This document shows, piece by piece, positions 1 through 7,953 of a stretch of 64,000 nucleotides of DNA (position 1 is its first letter; every line of letters begins with the position of its first letter). The notes under the pieces were generated by a model. That model worked only from the letters and a program-made list of their open reading frames with translations. It was not told the DNA's origin and searched no databases. Made by a program: the position numbers and the translations under genes. The stretch lies in assembly GCF_900142605.1 (NCBI RefSeq), contig NZ_FRBL01000014.1, forward strand, positions 1 to 64,000, in the 5' to 3' direction. Source of the stretch: Chitinophaga jiangningensis. Lineage in GTDB: Bacteria > Bacteroidota > Bacteroidia > Chitinophagales > Chitinophagaceae.

Positions 1-90
1 AAGTGTACTCTCACCTTTTTTATTTTATTATTTAAATCAAAACTAAGTCTTTGAAATCTTTCTATTATAAATTCTAATACAAACATAGGA

Positions 91-290
91 GCAGCAAAGC
101 AGGTAAGCAGCTAAGGCTTGTGTTTTGTTGTTGTTGTTGTTGTTGTTAAAGCAGCTAAGGCCTGTAGTTAATTTGACATTATCCTGTGCCTTCAGCATAG
201 AATTTATCCCAGGTTGTCCGGTGCCGTAAGGCACCGGACAACCTGCTAAACAACATATGGTAAGCCTTAGCTGCTTACCTGCTTTGCTGC
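91..290. repeat. 200-bp element bounded by perfect 29-bp inverted repeats
   Basis: Bases 91-119 are the exact reverse complement of 262-290. Inside are a TTG trinucleotide run (seven copies from 125), a second partial copy of the arm word GCAGCTAAGGC near 151-161, and a perfect 16-bp hairpin at 210-245. It has the outline of a small non-autonomous mobile element or a large cruciform. No target-site duplication is evident and no transposase is present in the window. Its class is unknown. Confidence 0.7.
210..245. repeat. Perfect 16-bp hairpin with GTAA loop
   Basis: The two 16-base arms (210-225 and 230-245) are perfectly complementary around the four-base loop GTAA. The hairpin lies inside the larger inverted-repeat element. 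No T-run follows on either strand, so a terminator role is unlikely. Confidence 0.75.
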
Positions 291-315
291 TTTGCGTGCA
301 AAAAAGACCGCCCTC

Positions 316-338
316 CATTCGTGCGAAGCACGATTGGA
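316..338. repeat. Short hairpin with GAA triloop
   Basis: TCGTGC-GAA-GCACGA is a perfect 6-bp stem. Three more outer pairs follow beyond one T-T mismatch. The loop GAA closed by C-G recurs in the other intergenic hairpins of this window. Confidence 0.6.
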
Positions 339-540
339 ATACTAACGCAAACGAATAAACGATACATAACTATAAACAACAGTTATCAGCGTGAATATTC
401 ATTAGAAATATAAAGGGAAAACCCCGCGTCCATTAAGGCACGTGGGAGCAAGTGCTCCGTAGATAGGAGAGTAGAGAAAGCTGTATGTTTAACAGGTAGT
501 TCATTGCTGTGCAGCGAATATAGGAAAAAACTACTGAAAA

Positions 541-570
541 CAAAAACGACGCACATTGCTGTGCGCCGTT
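541..570 (-). terminator. Intrinsic terminator downstream of panB
   Basis: Read on the minus strand, an 11-bp stem with one G-U pair is capped by a GCAA (GNRA-type) tetraloop and followed by a TTTTT run. It lies just beyond the panB stop codon, as expected of a terminator for the minus-strand genes. Confidence 0.7.
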
Positions 571-583
571 CGTATTGGTGATT

Positions 584-1399
584 TTAGTATTGTTCGCTGT
601 CGTTCGGGAAATCCCTCGTTTTTACATCCTTGATATAGGACTGTGTAGCGTTGTAAATTTCGCCGTACAAATCCAGGTACCTGCGCAGGAAACGAGGTTT
701 AAAGTCTTTATTGATACCCAGCAGATCATGCATTACCAGCACCTGTCCGTCCACATATTTACCGGCACCGATACCAATAATTGGAATGGCCAGTTCTTCT
801 GCCACGCGTTTTGCCAGCAGCGCCGGAATCTTTTCCAGTACAATGGCAAAACAGCCGGCTTCCTGCAACAATTTAGCATCGTTGATCAGCTTAGCGGCTT
901 CCGCTTCTTCGGTAGCTCTCACGGCGTAGGTGCCGAATTTGTAGATCGACTGCGGCGTGAGTCCGAGGTGCCCCATTACCGGTACACCTGCACTGATAAT
1001 ACGTTTTACGGATTCTATAATTTCTTCTCCACCTTCGATTTTAACACCATGTGCACCTGTTTCTTTCATGATACGGATGGTGGAGTTGAGCGCTTCTTTG
1101 GAATTGCCCTGGTAGGAACCGAAAGGCAGGTCCACTACAACGAAGCAGCGTTTAGCAGCTCTTACCACGGAGGCAGCATGATAAATCATCTGGTCCAGTG
1201 TAATCGGCAGCGTGGTTTCATGACCCGCCATCACATTGGAGGCGGAGTCGCCCACAAGGAGAATATCAATACCGGCATCATCCAGGATTCGCGCCATGGA
1301 ATAGTCGTAGCAGGTAAGCATGGAGATTCTCTCCCCGTCTACCTTCATCTTCTGCAAAACGTGCGTGGTTACACGCTTGATTTCTTTATTCACAGACAT
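584..1399 (-). CDS. panB: 3-methyl-2-oxobutanoate hydroxymethyltransferase (PanB)
   Basis: This enzyme transfers a hydroxymethyl group from 5,10-methylene-tetrahydrofolate to alpha-ketoisovalerate, giving ketopantoate, the first committed step of pantothenate synthesis in the cytoplasm. The frame is open further upstream, to 1504, but the ATG at 1399 gives 271 residues, the usual PanB length, beginning MSVNKEIKRV; the extra upstream residues overlap the ppx gene and look untranslated. Family motifs are clear: MLTCYDYSMA, the metal-binding segment LLVGDSASNVMAGH (Asp near residue 51), the KIEGG strand, GHLGLTPQS, and VLEKIPA with the catalytic Glu. It lies downstream of ppk and ppx on the same strand. 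A weak promoter-like CACCTTTG box (1423-1430, minus) sits just upstream. panC and panD are elsewhere in the window. Confidence 0.95.
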   Translation of the reverse strand: MSVNKEIKRVTTHVLQKMKVDGERISMLTCYDYSMARILDDAGIDILLVGDSASNVMAGHETTLPITLDQMIYHAASVVRAAKRCFVVVDLPFGSYQGNSKEALNSTIRIMKETGAHGVKIEGGEEIIESVKRIISAGVPVMGHLGLTPQSIYKFGTYAVRATEEAEAAKLINDAKLLQEAGCFAIVLEKIPALLAKRVAEELAIPIIGIGAGKYVDGQVLVMHDLLGINKDFKPRFLRRYLDLYGEIYNATQSYIKDVKTRDFPNDSEQY

Positions 1400-1460
1400 A
1401 AGCAGTAAGCATTTGCTTTCCGCAAAGGTGGGGATATAAATATTAAAATCGAAAAGTTTT

Positions 1461-2357
1461 TTACAACTGGCTGGTGGCCGCTGCAATTTCGCTGTGCAGG
1501 GCATGGATCAGGCCATCCGCCAAACCAATCTTAGGTACGTAGATCTCCGGTGTATCGGCCCAGCGCATAATATTAATATAGATTTGAAGGGCAGGTACAA
1601 TCACATCGGCACGGTCTTCCCGGAGGTTGTACAGGTGAATCCGTTCTTCTACGGTGAAGCTGCTGAATTCCTTGTAGTAATCTTTCAGTGTTTCGAGGGA
1701 TAAAGGCTTTCCTTCCTTGCGCTTAGACAAGCTGAAAACCTTATTGATATTACCTCCAGAGCCAATGGCCATCACGGGGCCCAACCCTTTGAGGTTAGTT
1801 TTAATGAAGTCTTTCAACTGTTGCCAGGTACTGTCTTCCACCTGGTTATGCAGCAGCCGGATTGTTCCTATGTTAAAGGATTCCTTGAATATCAGTTGCT
1901 TCTTGCTGAACAGGGTAATTTCTGTACTACCGCCACCCACGTCTATATACATGTAGGATTTTGTATTGTCCAGCTGCTCGGCCACATGGTTCTCATAAAT
2001 ATAGGCCGCTTCTTCGCGACCGCTGATTACTTTGATGTCGATCCCGGTTTGCTCTTTTACGGTTTGTAAAAGGAGCTGCCCATTGCTGGCATCGCGCATG
2101 GCGGAGGTGGCACAGGCCTTCAGGTATTTCACTTCGTATACATCCAGCAGCAGCTTATAGGCACGGATCGTATCAATGAGGCAGGCTGCCCTTTTCTCAG
2201 AGATGGTACCCGTGGCAAAAACATCGAATCCCAGGCGCAAGGGCACTCTCACCAAATTTACCTTGGTAAAATCCATCTTTCCGGCACTGTTGGGCGAAGC
2301 TTCTGAAATCAGAAGCCTTGCAGCATTGGATCCTATGTCTATCGCAGCTAACTTCAT
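1461..2357 (-). CDS. ppx: Ppx/GppA-family exopolyphosphatase
   Basis: A member of the Ppx/GppA phosphatase family (ASKHA fold), which removes phosphate from polyphosphate ends or hydrolyses pppGpp. Both nucleotide-binding loops are visible: AIDIGSNAARLL near residues 5-16 and DVGGGSTE near 142-149, followed by a GSGGN loop. At 298 residues it is the short form and lacks the C-terminal HD-like extension of the E. coli enzymes. It follows polyphosphate kinase on the same strand after about 70 bases, so the pair probably makes and degrades polyphosphate. Which of the two family substrates is preferred cannot be told from sequence. Confidence 0.88.
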   Translation of the reverse strand: MKLAAIDIGSNAARLLISEASPNSAGKMDFTKVNLVRVPLRLGFDVFATGTISEKRAACLIDTIRAYKLLLDVYEVKYLKACATSAMRDASNGQLLLQTVKEQTGIDIKVISGREEAAYIYENHVAEQLDNTKSYMYIDVGGGSTEITLFSKKQLIFKESFNIGTIRLLHNQVEDSTWQQLKDFIKTNLKGLGPVMAIGSGGNINKVFSLSKRKEGKPLSLETLKDYYKEFSSFTVEERIHLYNLREDRADVIVPALQIYINIMRWADTPEIYVPKIGLADGLIHALHSEIAAATSQL

Positions 2358-2429
2358 CTATACGAATTGATTAAGAAAGCAAAAGTAATTATTTTCCTGC
2401 TAACGCTAAAAAACAATACCAGTAAAAGC

Positions 2430-4580
2430 TTACTGGTATTGTTTCTCGTGTAAATATTTATAAATCTCCACCTGGGACCGGATCTTTTTATCTCCTTCCC
2501 GGTAGTATTCGTTTCGCTGTTCATTGTCCAGCACACGGGCTTTTACATTGCCGCTGAGCTGTATTTTCATAATGTCGATGATCTCCTGGCGTATAGCCGG
2601 GTCCGTTATAGGTGCAGCGGCTTCTACACGATGATCCAGGTTGCGGATCATCCAGTCGCAGGAAGCGATGTATACCTTTTCCTGTCCGCCATGGTGGAAA
2701 ATAAATACCCTGGCATGTTCCAGGTATTCATCCACAATACTCACGGCATGGATCTGTTTCTTCCATTTTTTATTCTCCGTATAGGCGCAACAGATACCTC
2801 TTATCACCATTTTGATATCCACTCCGGCTTTGGCTGCATCGTACAATTTGCTGATCAGCACGGCATCGGAGAGGGAGTTCATTTTAATAATGATACTTGC
2901 CTTCTTTTTGTTACGGGCGTTTTTGATTTCCCGGTCAATCAGGCGCAGGAAAGTATTACGCATATTGAACGGACTCACCGGCAGCGTTTTACAGTTCTCC
3001 AGGATTTTGATGTCGTGGTGACCATTTTCCAGGTAGGCAAATACTTTATTGATATCGGCCATGATGGCGCGGTTGGCCGTTAGCAGGCAATGGTCGCCGT
3101 ATACGCGTGCGGTACGCTCGTTGAGGTTACCGGTGCTCACAAAGCCACACTGAATGGTTTTGTTGCCGATGCGTTTTTTGATCACGCATAATTTAGCATG
3201 CACTTTCATGCCGGGTACGCCGAGCAGTACTTTTACGCCTTCCTCTTCCAGGCGCGATTTCCAGTCGAGATTAGCCGCTTCATCAAAGCGGGCACGCAGT
3301 TCCAGTACAATCGTTACCTGCTTGCCATTGCGTACAGCGTTGATCAGCGCATTGATGATCTTGGAATTTTTTGCCAGCCGGTAAGCGGTGATTTTAATAC
3401 TGGAAACATTCGGATCGATAGCGGCTTCCCTCAGCAGATCGATGATGGTATCGAAAGAGTGATAGGGAAAATGCAGCATCACATCCTGCCTTTGCACCAC
3501 GTGCATTACACTGGTGGCATTCTGAAACAGTGGATGTATAAAAGATTTGCGGTGCGAATGTGGAGGAAAAATGGATTCCGGAAAATCCATGAAGTCCTTA
3601 AAATTATGAATACGTGCACCGGGAATCAGGTTGTCTTTACCAGACAAACCTAATCTTCTGATCAGGTATTCCAGCAGCAGCGGATCAATGTCTTTATCGT
3701 ATACAAACCTTACTGGCTTGCCTTTGCGCCTGTCTTTCAGCCCTTTTTCAATCTGGTGAATGATACTGTCGGCAATATCATTATCGATATCCAGTTCCGC
3801 ATCTCGCGTTACTTTAATGATGTGGGAAGAGAATTTATCGAAGCCGAAGTAAGAGAAGATATTTGGCAGGCAAAAACGCACGAGGTCTTCCAGCAACATA
3901 ATATCATGCTCTCCGGGTTTGGAAGGCAGGATGATAAAGCGTGGCAGTACTGATGTAGGAATTTCTATCAGTGCAAATTTCTGGCTGATGGAATTATCCG
4001 CACGTGCCAGTACTACCGCCAGGTAAATAGATTTATCGCGGAGGATAGGGAACTGCTGTATACTTTCAATCATCAGCGGGATGATGTTGGTACGCACCTG
4101 TTCATTGAAGTAGTTCAGTACAAACTTCTGCTGTTCCCGGTTGAGTTGTTTTTCTGTGCGGAGGAAAATGTGCTGTGCCTCCAGTTCCTGCGCAATATCT
4201 TTCCAGATGCGGTCAAACTCACGCTGCTGCTCCATTACAATGGTTTGTATGGAGTCAATTATTTTACCCGGATTTTCCTCCAGGTGCATTTTGGCGGCGG
4301 ACTTTCCAAACGACAGCATGCGCCTTAACGTGGCTACACGCACACGGAAAAACTCGTCGAGGTTATTGGAGAATATACCAAGGAATCGGATTCTTTCGTA
4401 CAACGGCACAGTTTTGTCGGCAGCTTCCTGAAGTACTCTTGCATTGAAGGCGAGCCAGCTGACATCGCGCGCAATCATCTTCTTTTTGGCTACGGGGGCC
4501 TTTTTGCGGGCTAATTTCTTTGTGGTTGTTTCTATGGGCATCGTCATAATATCCAGGTTCTCACCTTTCTGCAAACGCAT
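2430..4580 (-). CDS. ppk1: Polyphosphate kinase 1
   Basis: This enzyme reversibly polymerises the gamma-phosphate of ATP into inorganic polyphosphate. At 716 residues it matches the PPK1 family in length and domain order: an N-terminal domain (ARDVSWLAFNARVLQEA near residue 38), a head domain and two phospholipase-D-like catalytic domains. The autophosphorylated histidine is in KVHAKL (His461) and the second catalytic histidine in LEHARVFIF (His622), with spacing like that of E. coli His435 and His592. A basic stretch (KKLARKKAPVAKKK) precedes the conserved core. Internal starts at residues 12 or 14 would also be acceptable. It probably heads a transcript running into ppx and possibly panB. 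Confidence 0.96.
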   Translation of the reverse strand: MRLQKGENLDIMTMPIETTTKKLARKKAPVAKKKMIARDVSWLAFNARVLQEAADKTVPLYERIRFLGIFSNNLDEFFRVRVATLRRMLSFGKSAAKMHLEENPGKIIDSIQTIVMEQQREFDRIWKDIAQELEAQHIFLRTEKQLNREQQKFVLNYFNEQVRTNIIPLMIESIQQFPILRDKSIYLAVVLARADNSISQKFALIEIPTSVLPRFIILPSKPGEHDIMLLEDLVRFCLPNIFSYFGFDKFSSHIIKVTRDAELDIDNDIADSIIHQIEKGLKDRRKGKPVRFVYDKDIDPLLLEYLIRRLGLSGKDNLIPGARIHNFKDFMDFPESIFPPHSHRKSFIHPLFQNATSVMHVVQRQDVMLHFPYHSFDTIIDLLREAAIDPNVSSIKITAYRLAKNSKIINALINAVRNGKQVTIVLELRARFDEAANLDWKSRLEEEGVKVLLGVPGMKVHAKLCVIKKRIGNKTIQCGFVSTGNLNERTARVYGDHCLLTANRAIMADINKVFAYLENGHHDIKILENCKTLPVSPFNMRNTFLRLIDREIKNARNKKKASIIIKMNSLSDAVLISKLYDAAKAGVDIKMVIRGICCAYTENKKWKKQIHAVSIVDEYLEHARVFIFHHGGQEKVYIASCDWMIRNLDHRVEAAAPITDPAIRQEIIDIMKIQLSGNVKARVLDNEQRNEYYREGDKKIRSQVEIYKYLHEKQYQ

Positions 4581-4689
4581 ACTGACTAATTTACATTCAA
4601 AAAATTCACACTAATTGGCGGTGCGATGATACGGTTTTAGGCTAAGTTCCTGTGTTATATTAAAGTTAACGATTAGTCAGCACAAATGT

Positions 4690-6123
4690 TCATTGTTTTA
4701 TCGCCTTGCCGCGCAACCATTGATTCCACACGGTATACACGAGCAGAAATAGAAATAACGGTATCACCTGGAAACGGAAACGGTTATTCTCTCCCAATTC
4801 CAAAAAATTACCTGCCAGCATCAAATACAAGATATTAAAGGCTGAATAGACAGCCGCAATATCCTGCCATTCCCAGGCCAGTAGGCCTTTACGTACGCCT
4901 TTCCAGCGCTTTAGTGAATGCCAGGCGAGCAGGCTGAATGAAAGGGCATACAGCAGTACCAGGATAGCATTGCTTAGGAAGATATAATCCTTATGAATCG
5001 GGATGTAACCGAGATTGAACAGGTATTCATATCCCAATATCCGGCTCCTGTTTTTTACCAGGTTGAAATAATTGGTGGTAGGGGAAAAATAAAGTGAGTT
5101 AGCCGTAAACGTTAGTTTAAGATATTTTTTAGGATCTGCTTTCAGGCAGGCAATGCCGGCTTTCTGAAACTGATCGGATATATAGATATACTGAATGTTA
5201 TTGAAATTACTTTCGCTGGTACCTTTACACCAGTCGTGCAGCGCGCTGACACCCGGATATTGCTTGTTCTCAGGGAGCCACTGCACTCCGTATTCCTCCA
5301 GGCATCTGAAAGGCCCTATATCCGCGTATCTGCGGATGGTATCGTTGGTGATGGAGGGCGGGAGTTGCCGGTCGAGCGGAAGCATAATACGCGCTACGTT
5401 CATGCCCATCCAGGTGCTGGCTGTAAAATGGCCAAACATAATTTTATTCTTACCATACCAGCCTGTGACCATTAGTACGGGGAATAGCGCTGCCAGTATA
5501 GTTTTTTTACGGAGAGGTGGTTTACACATCAGCCACACCAGTACTACCACCGCCAGTAGCCACACCAGGTGAAACATGCTGATGGTAAGGCAGATGACAG
5601 CGAGCGTGAGGAATAACGCAAACCCCCAAACGAATTTTTCTGTGCGCAGGAACCGGATCAGGAAAAACAACGAGTAGGAGAGGAAGATCATGCCCAGGTA
5701 CGTATAGAAATACCAGGCTTCATACAGCAGAAATGCCGGCGTAATACAGAAGTAGGCACTAACGGCAAAGCCTGTCCAGCGTTTGCCGGTAAGCTGGTAT
5801 ACAGAGAGATATAAGAGTATCGTTTGAATAAAGCCCAGTAAGATCCACAGCGCTTCCATGACTGGTATGTAATGAACGGGGAAGGCATTCATGAGCAGGC
5901 TGCATAACCCGTTAAACAGCGGTGGCTGGGAATGCAGGTACCACATGCATTCCCAGGGATGATCTATCAGTAACTGCTTGTCCAGCAGGTGCCAGGTTTC
6001 GAGTACGGGAACTGCATTGATATCGAAATGGTAAAAGTAGCGGACGATAAAACGGCTGGTGACAGTGATGAGCGTTAACAGCAATATCGCCGGCAAGTGC
6101 TTACGGGGTATAAGGTGCATCAT
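4690..6123 (-). CDS. Polytopic membrane protein, GT-C glycosyltransferase-like
   Basis: A 477-residue inner-membrane protein with about ten predicted hydrophobic segments. A first transmembrane helix is followed by a large loop containing WYLHSQPPLFN, which resembles the H-x-P-P-L signature of GT-C and dolichyl-phosphate-mannose transferase-like proteins. A second hydrophilic stretch (about residues 250-330) probably faces the periplasm. The start is a double ATG at 6123. It follows the flippase-like gene (6209-7243) by about 85 bases on the same strand, suggesting a shared envelope-glycan role. No specific family is recognised and neither donor nor acceptor can be inferred. Confidence 0.7.
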   Translation of the reverse strand: MMHLIPRKHLPAILLLTLITVTSRFIVRYFYHFDINAVPVLETWHLLDKQLLIDHPWECMWYLHSQPPLFNGLCSLLMNAFPVHYIPVMEALWILLGFIQTILLYLSVYQLTGKRWTGFAVSAYFCITPAFLLYEAWYFYTYLGMIFLSYSLFFLIRFLRTEKFVWGFALFLTLAVICLTISMFHLVWLLAVVVLVWLMCKPPLRKKTILAALFPVLMVTGWYGKNKIMFGHFTASTWMGMNVARIMLPLDRQLPPSITNDTIRRYADIGPFRCLEEYGVQWLPENKQYPGVSALHDWCKGTSESNFNNIQYIYISDQFQKAGIACLKADPKKYLKLTFTANSLYFSPTTNYFNLVKNRSRILGYEYLFNLGYIPIHKDYIFLSNAILVLLYALSFSLLAWHSLKRWKGVRKGLLAWEWQDIAAVYSAFNILYLMLAGNFLELGENNRFRFQVIPLFLFLLVYTVWNQWLRGKAIKQ

Positions 6124-6208
6124 ATCTGCGGTACGGGATTAAATAGTAGTTAGGGCGGATGCAGGTGCTTCCGACTCTAAAATACAAAAAAATAACGACG
6201 CGCAGCGA

Positions 6209-7243
6209 TTAATTCTCAGTAACGGGCTGTAATTCCTGCTGTTGAATTCTTTTCCTGTTGTAGATGGGAAGGGCTATCAGGCTCACGAAGCCCAGTACAA
6301 TTACCAGCAGGGTTTGCACCACCCAGATGATCCATCCGAAGGCAAAGCCGATGACTTTATTAATACCGTAAAGTTCCAGTGTTTTTTGTACCAGCGTTTG
6401 ATAGGCGCCGATGCCTCCTGGGGTAACGATCATGCCTATACTACCAATTACTAGTACGGCCAGCGCAGCACTGATGCCCAGGTGCGTAGTTTCCTGTAAA
6501 CAATAAAAGCCGATATATACCTGGGAGAGGTAACAGCCCCAGATCAGGAGGGATTGAATGATAAAGGCCCATTTGTTTTCCATTTTGCCAATGGATAAAA
6601 TACCTTCCATCACCCCGCGCGCCAGGTTTTTAATGGTGATGGCGGCTTTGGAGCGGGCAAACCTGCGCAGCAGCCAAACAATCAGGCCTATGCCAGCTGC
6701 GGCGCCCAACAGGAGCAGGGAGAGCTGCAGGAAATTAGCGTTGGCAAATTTGTTGCCCATCGGGATCAGGATTTCCTTGTTGACATACGCCCCCAGCACA
6801 TCCACCTGTGTAAGCACGGTGATGGCCATCAGCAGGATGAGACACACCATATCCACTGCACGCTCTGCAATCATGGTGCCTACCAGTTTATCAGCGGGGA
6901 TTTTTTCGTACTGGGCAAGGATGCCGCAGCGGGTAACTTCACCCAGCCTGGGAACGGCCAGGTTGGCCAGGTAGCCTACCATTACGGCAAAGAAAGTATT
7001 GAGAGTAGTGGGCTGGTGACCAAGCGGCTTCATAAGCAGCTTCCAGCGCGTGGCACGAAACCAGTGACTGGCAATACCAAGAATAATCGCAGGTATTACC
7101 AGCCAGTAATTTGCCCGTTGAAATGCCTCTTTCATCATCTCCCATTCCTTGGGAGACAAATCTTTTGTAACCAGCCATATCAGCAATACGCCTATGCCAA
7201 AAAAACAGATGAACTTAATGACATTCTTAAGTGATTTAGGCAT
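6209..7243 (-). CDS. UPF0104/YbhN-like (lysylphosphatidylglycerol synthase TM domain) protein
   Basis: A 344-residue integral membrane protein of the LPG synthase TM family (UPF0104, including AglD- and YbhN-like proteins). Family hallmarks are SHWFRATRWKLLMKPLG (about residues 59-75), GYLANLAVPRLGEVTRC (about 89-106) and a GGIGAYQTLV segment near 277-286. It lacks the C-terminal aminoacyl-transferase domain of MprF, so it is the membrane domain alone. Members are suspected of moving or modifying lipid-linked sugars or phospholipids, but most are uncharacterised. It follows panD by 58 bases and precedes the GT-C-like gene on the same strand. Confidence 0.85.
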   Translation of the reverse strand: MPKSLKNVIKFICFFGIGVLLIWLVTKDLSPKEWEMMKEAFQRANYWLVIPAIILGIASHWFRATRWKLLMKPLGHQPTTLNTFFAVMVGYLANLAVPRLGEVTRCGILAQYEKIPADKLVGTMIAERAVDMVCLILLMAITVLTQVDVLGAYVNKEILIPMGNKFANANFLQLSLLLLGAAAGIGLIVWLLRRFARSKAAITIKNLARGVMEGILSIGKMENKWAFIIQSLLIWGCYLSQVYIGFYCLQETTHLGISAALAVLVIGSIGMIVTPGGIGAYQTLVQKTLELYGINKVIGFAFGWIIWVVQTLLVIVLGFVSLIALPIYNRKRIQQQELQPVTEN

Positions 7244-7301
7244 AACTAAAGCAGTTTAGGGTGTTACAATATTTACAAATGGTCACAAACCGGCAAGGGT
7301 A

Positions 7302-7646
7302 TTATAATTTGTTTCCTTCTTTAGGGAAAATGGCAATAGGCTGATATTTTTTCGCCTCTTCGAAATCCATGGTAGCATAGGAAATGATGATCACTATGTC
7401 GCCCGGTGCCACCAAACGTGCCGCAGGTCCATTCATACAAATAACGCCTGATCCACGCTTTCCTTTTATTACGTAGGTCTCTAATCTTTCGCCATTGTTA
7501 ACGTTGAGTACCTGTACTTTTTCGTATTCAATCAGGCCCGCGGCATCCATCAGATCTTCATCGATGGTGATACTGCCAACATACTGCAGGTTAGCCTCTG
7601 TTACAACTGCGCGGTGAATCTTACACTTTAAAATTTCAATTTGCAT
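7302..7646 (-). CDS. panD: Aspartate 1-decarboxylase (PanD)
   Basis: Converts L-aspartate to beta-alanine, the second precursor of pantothenate. The 114-residue product has the normal pro-enzyme length. The self-cleavage site Gly24-Ser25 lies in QYVGSITID, where the serine becomes the pyruvoyl cofactor. The active-site segments YEKVQVLNVNNGER and GVICMNGPAARLVAPGD are intact. A good Bacteroidota promoter lies about 30-60 bases upstream (7680-7711, minus). The gene heads a minus-strand series with two membrane-protein genes. panC and panB are present elsewhere, so three pathway enzymes are encoded in the window but not adjacent to one another. Confidence 0.96.
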   Translation of the reverse strand: MQIEILKCKIHRAVVTEANLQYVGSITIDEDLMDAAGLIEYEKVQVLNVNNGERLETYVIKGKRGSGVICMNGPAARLVAPGDIVIIISYATMDFEEAKKYQPIAIFPKEGNKL

Positions 7647-7953
7647 AACTCATAAACCCCCTGTGAAAAGGAGCGTCTGCAAAGCTAGGGAAAATAATGT
7701 TCTGAGCCAAAGCCACTGAGCTCCCCTGCCTGCCACCACAAATGTTTTTTCTGCCGGACTTTGTAAATACTGCATAATTTCCTGAAATTAGTAGCAGAGG
7801 CGTAAGAATAACTGAAAAGACAACCAAAAAAAGAAATGTTAATATGTTTAAGTACTTGTCAACCAGATTGATATAAAAGAATTATTTTCAGTTATTTCCT
7901 GCGTTTGCGCGGTTCTGTGTGTTTGATCCTGACCTATAGCCACCCTGATTTCC
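7647..7953. other. Divergent intergenic region between panD and the hybrid regulator
   Basis: A 307-base gap between divergently transcribed genes. The panD promoter is recognisable. On the plus strand the approach to the hybrid regulator gene (about 7830-7953) is A/T-rich, but I see no clear TAnnTTTG box and no coding sequence. Confidence 0.5.
7680..7711 (-). promoter_or_regulatory. Bacteroidota-type promoter for panD
   Basis: On the minus strand, TTTG (7711-7708) is followed after 20 bases by TAGCTTTG (7687-7680), matching the Bacteroidota -33/-7 pattern. Transcription would start around 7673, about 28 bases before the panD ATG. Confidence 0.6.

Larger units (their letters stand above)
1..583. 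other. Non-coding stretch left of panB
   Basis: No credible gene is seen in these bases. The only sizeable open frame (minus, 43-318) runs through a TTG trinucleotide run and inverted repeats and resembles no protein. The stretch holds a 200-bp inverted-repeat element (91-290), a short GAA-loop hairpin (316-338) and the probable panB terminator (541-570). The word CATTGCTGTGC occurs twice (503-513 and 554-564). The remainder shows no structure I can name. Confidence 0.6.

Noticed and set aside
43..318. Minus-strand open frame of 91 codons
   Set aside because: It runs through the inverted repeats and a TTG run (poly-Asn); no protein-like composition or start context.
575..1408. Long plus-strand open frame opposite panB
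   Set aside because: Antisense shadow of a well-conserved gene; its translation resembles no family.
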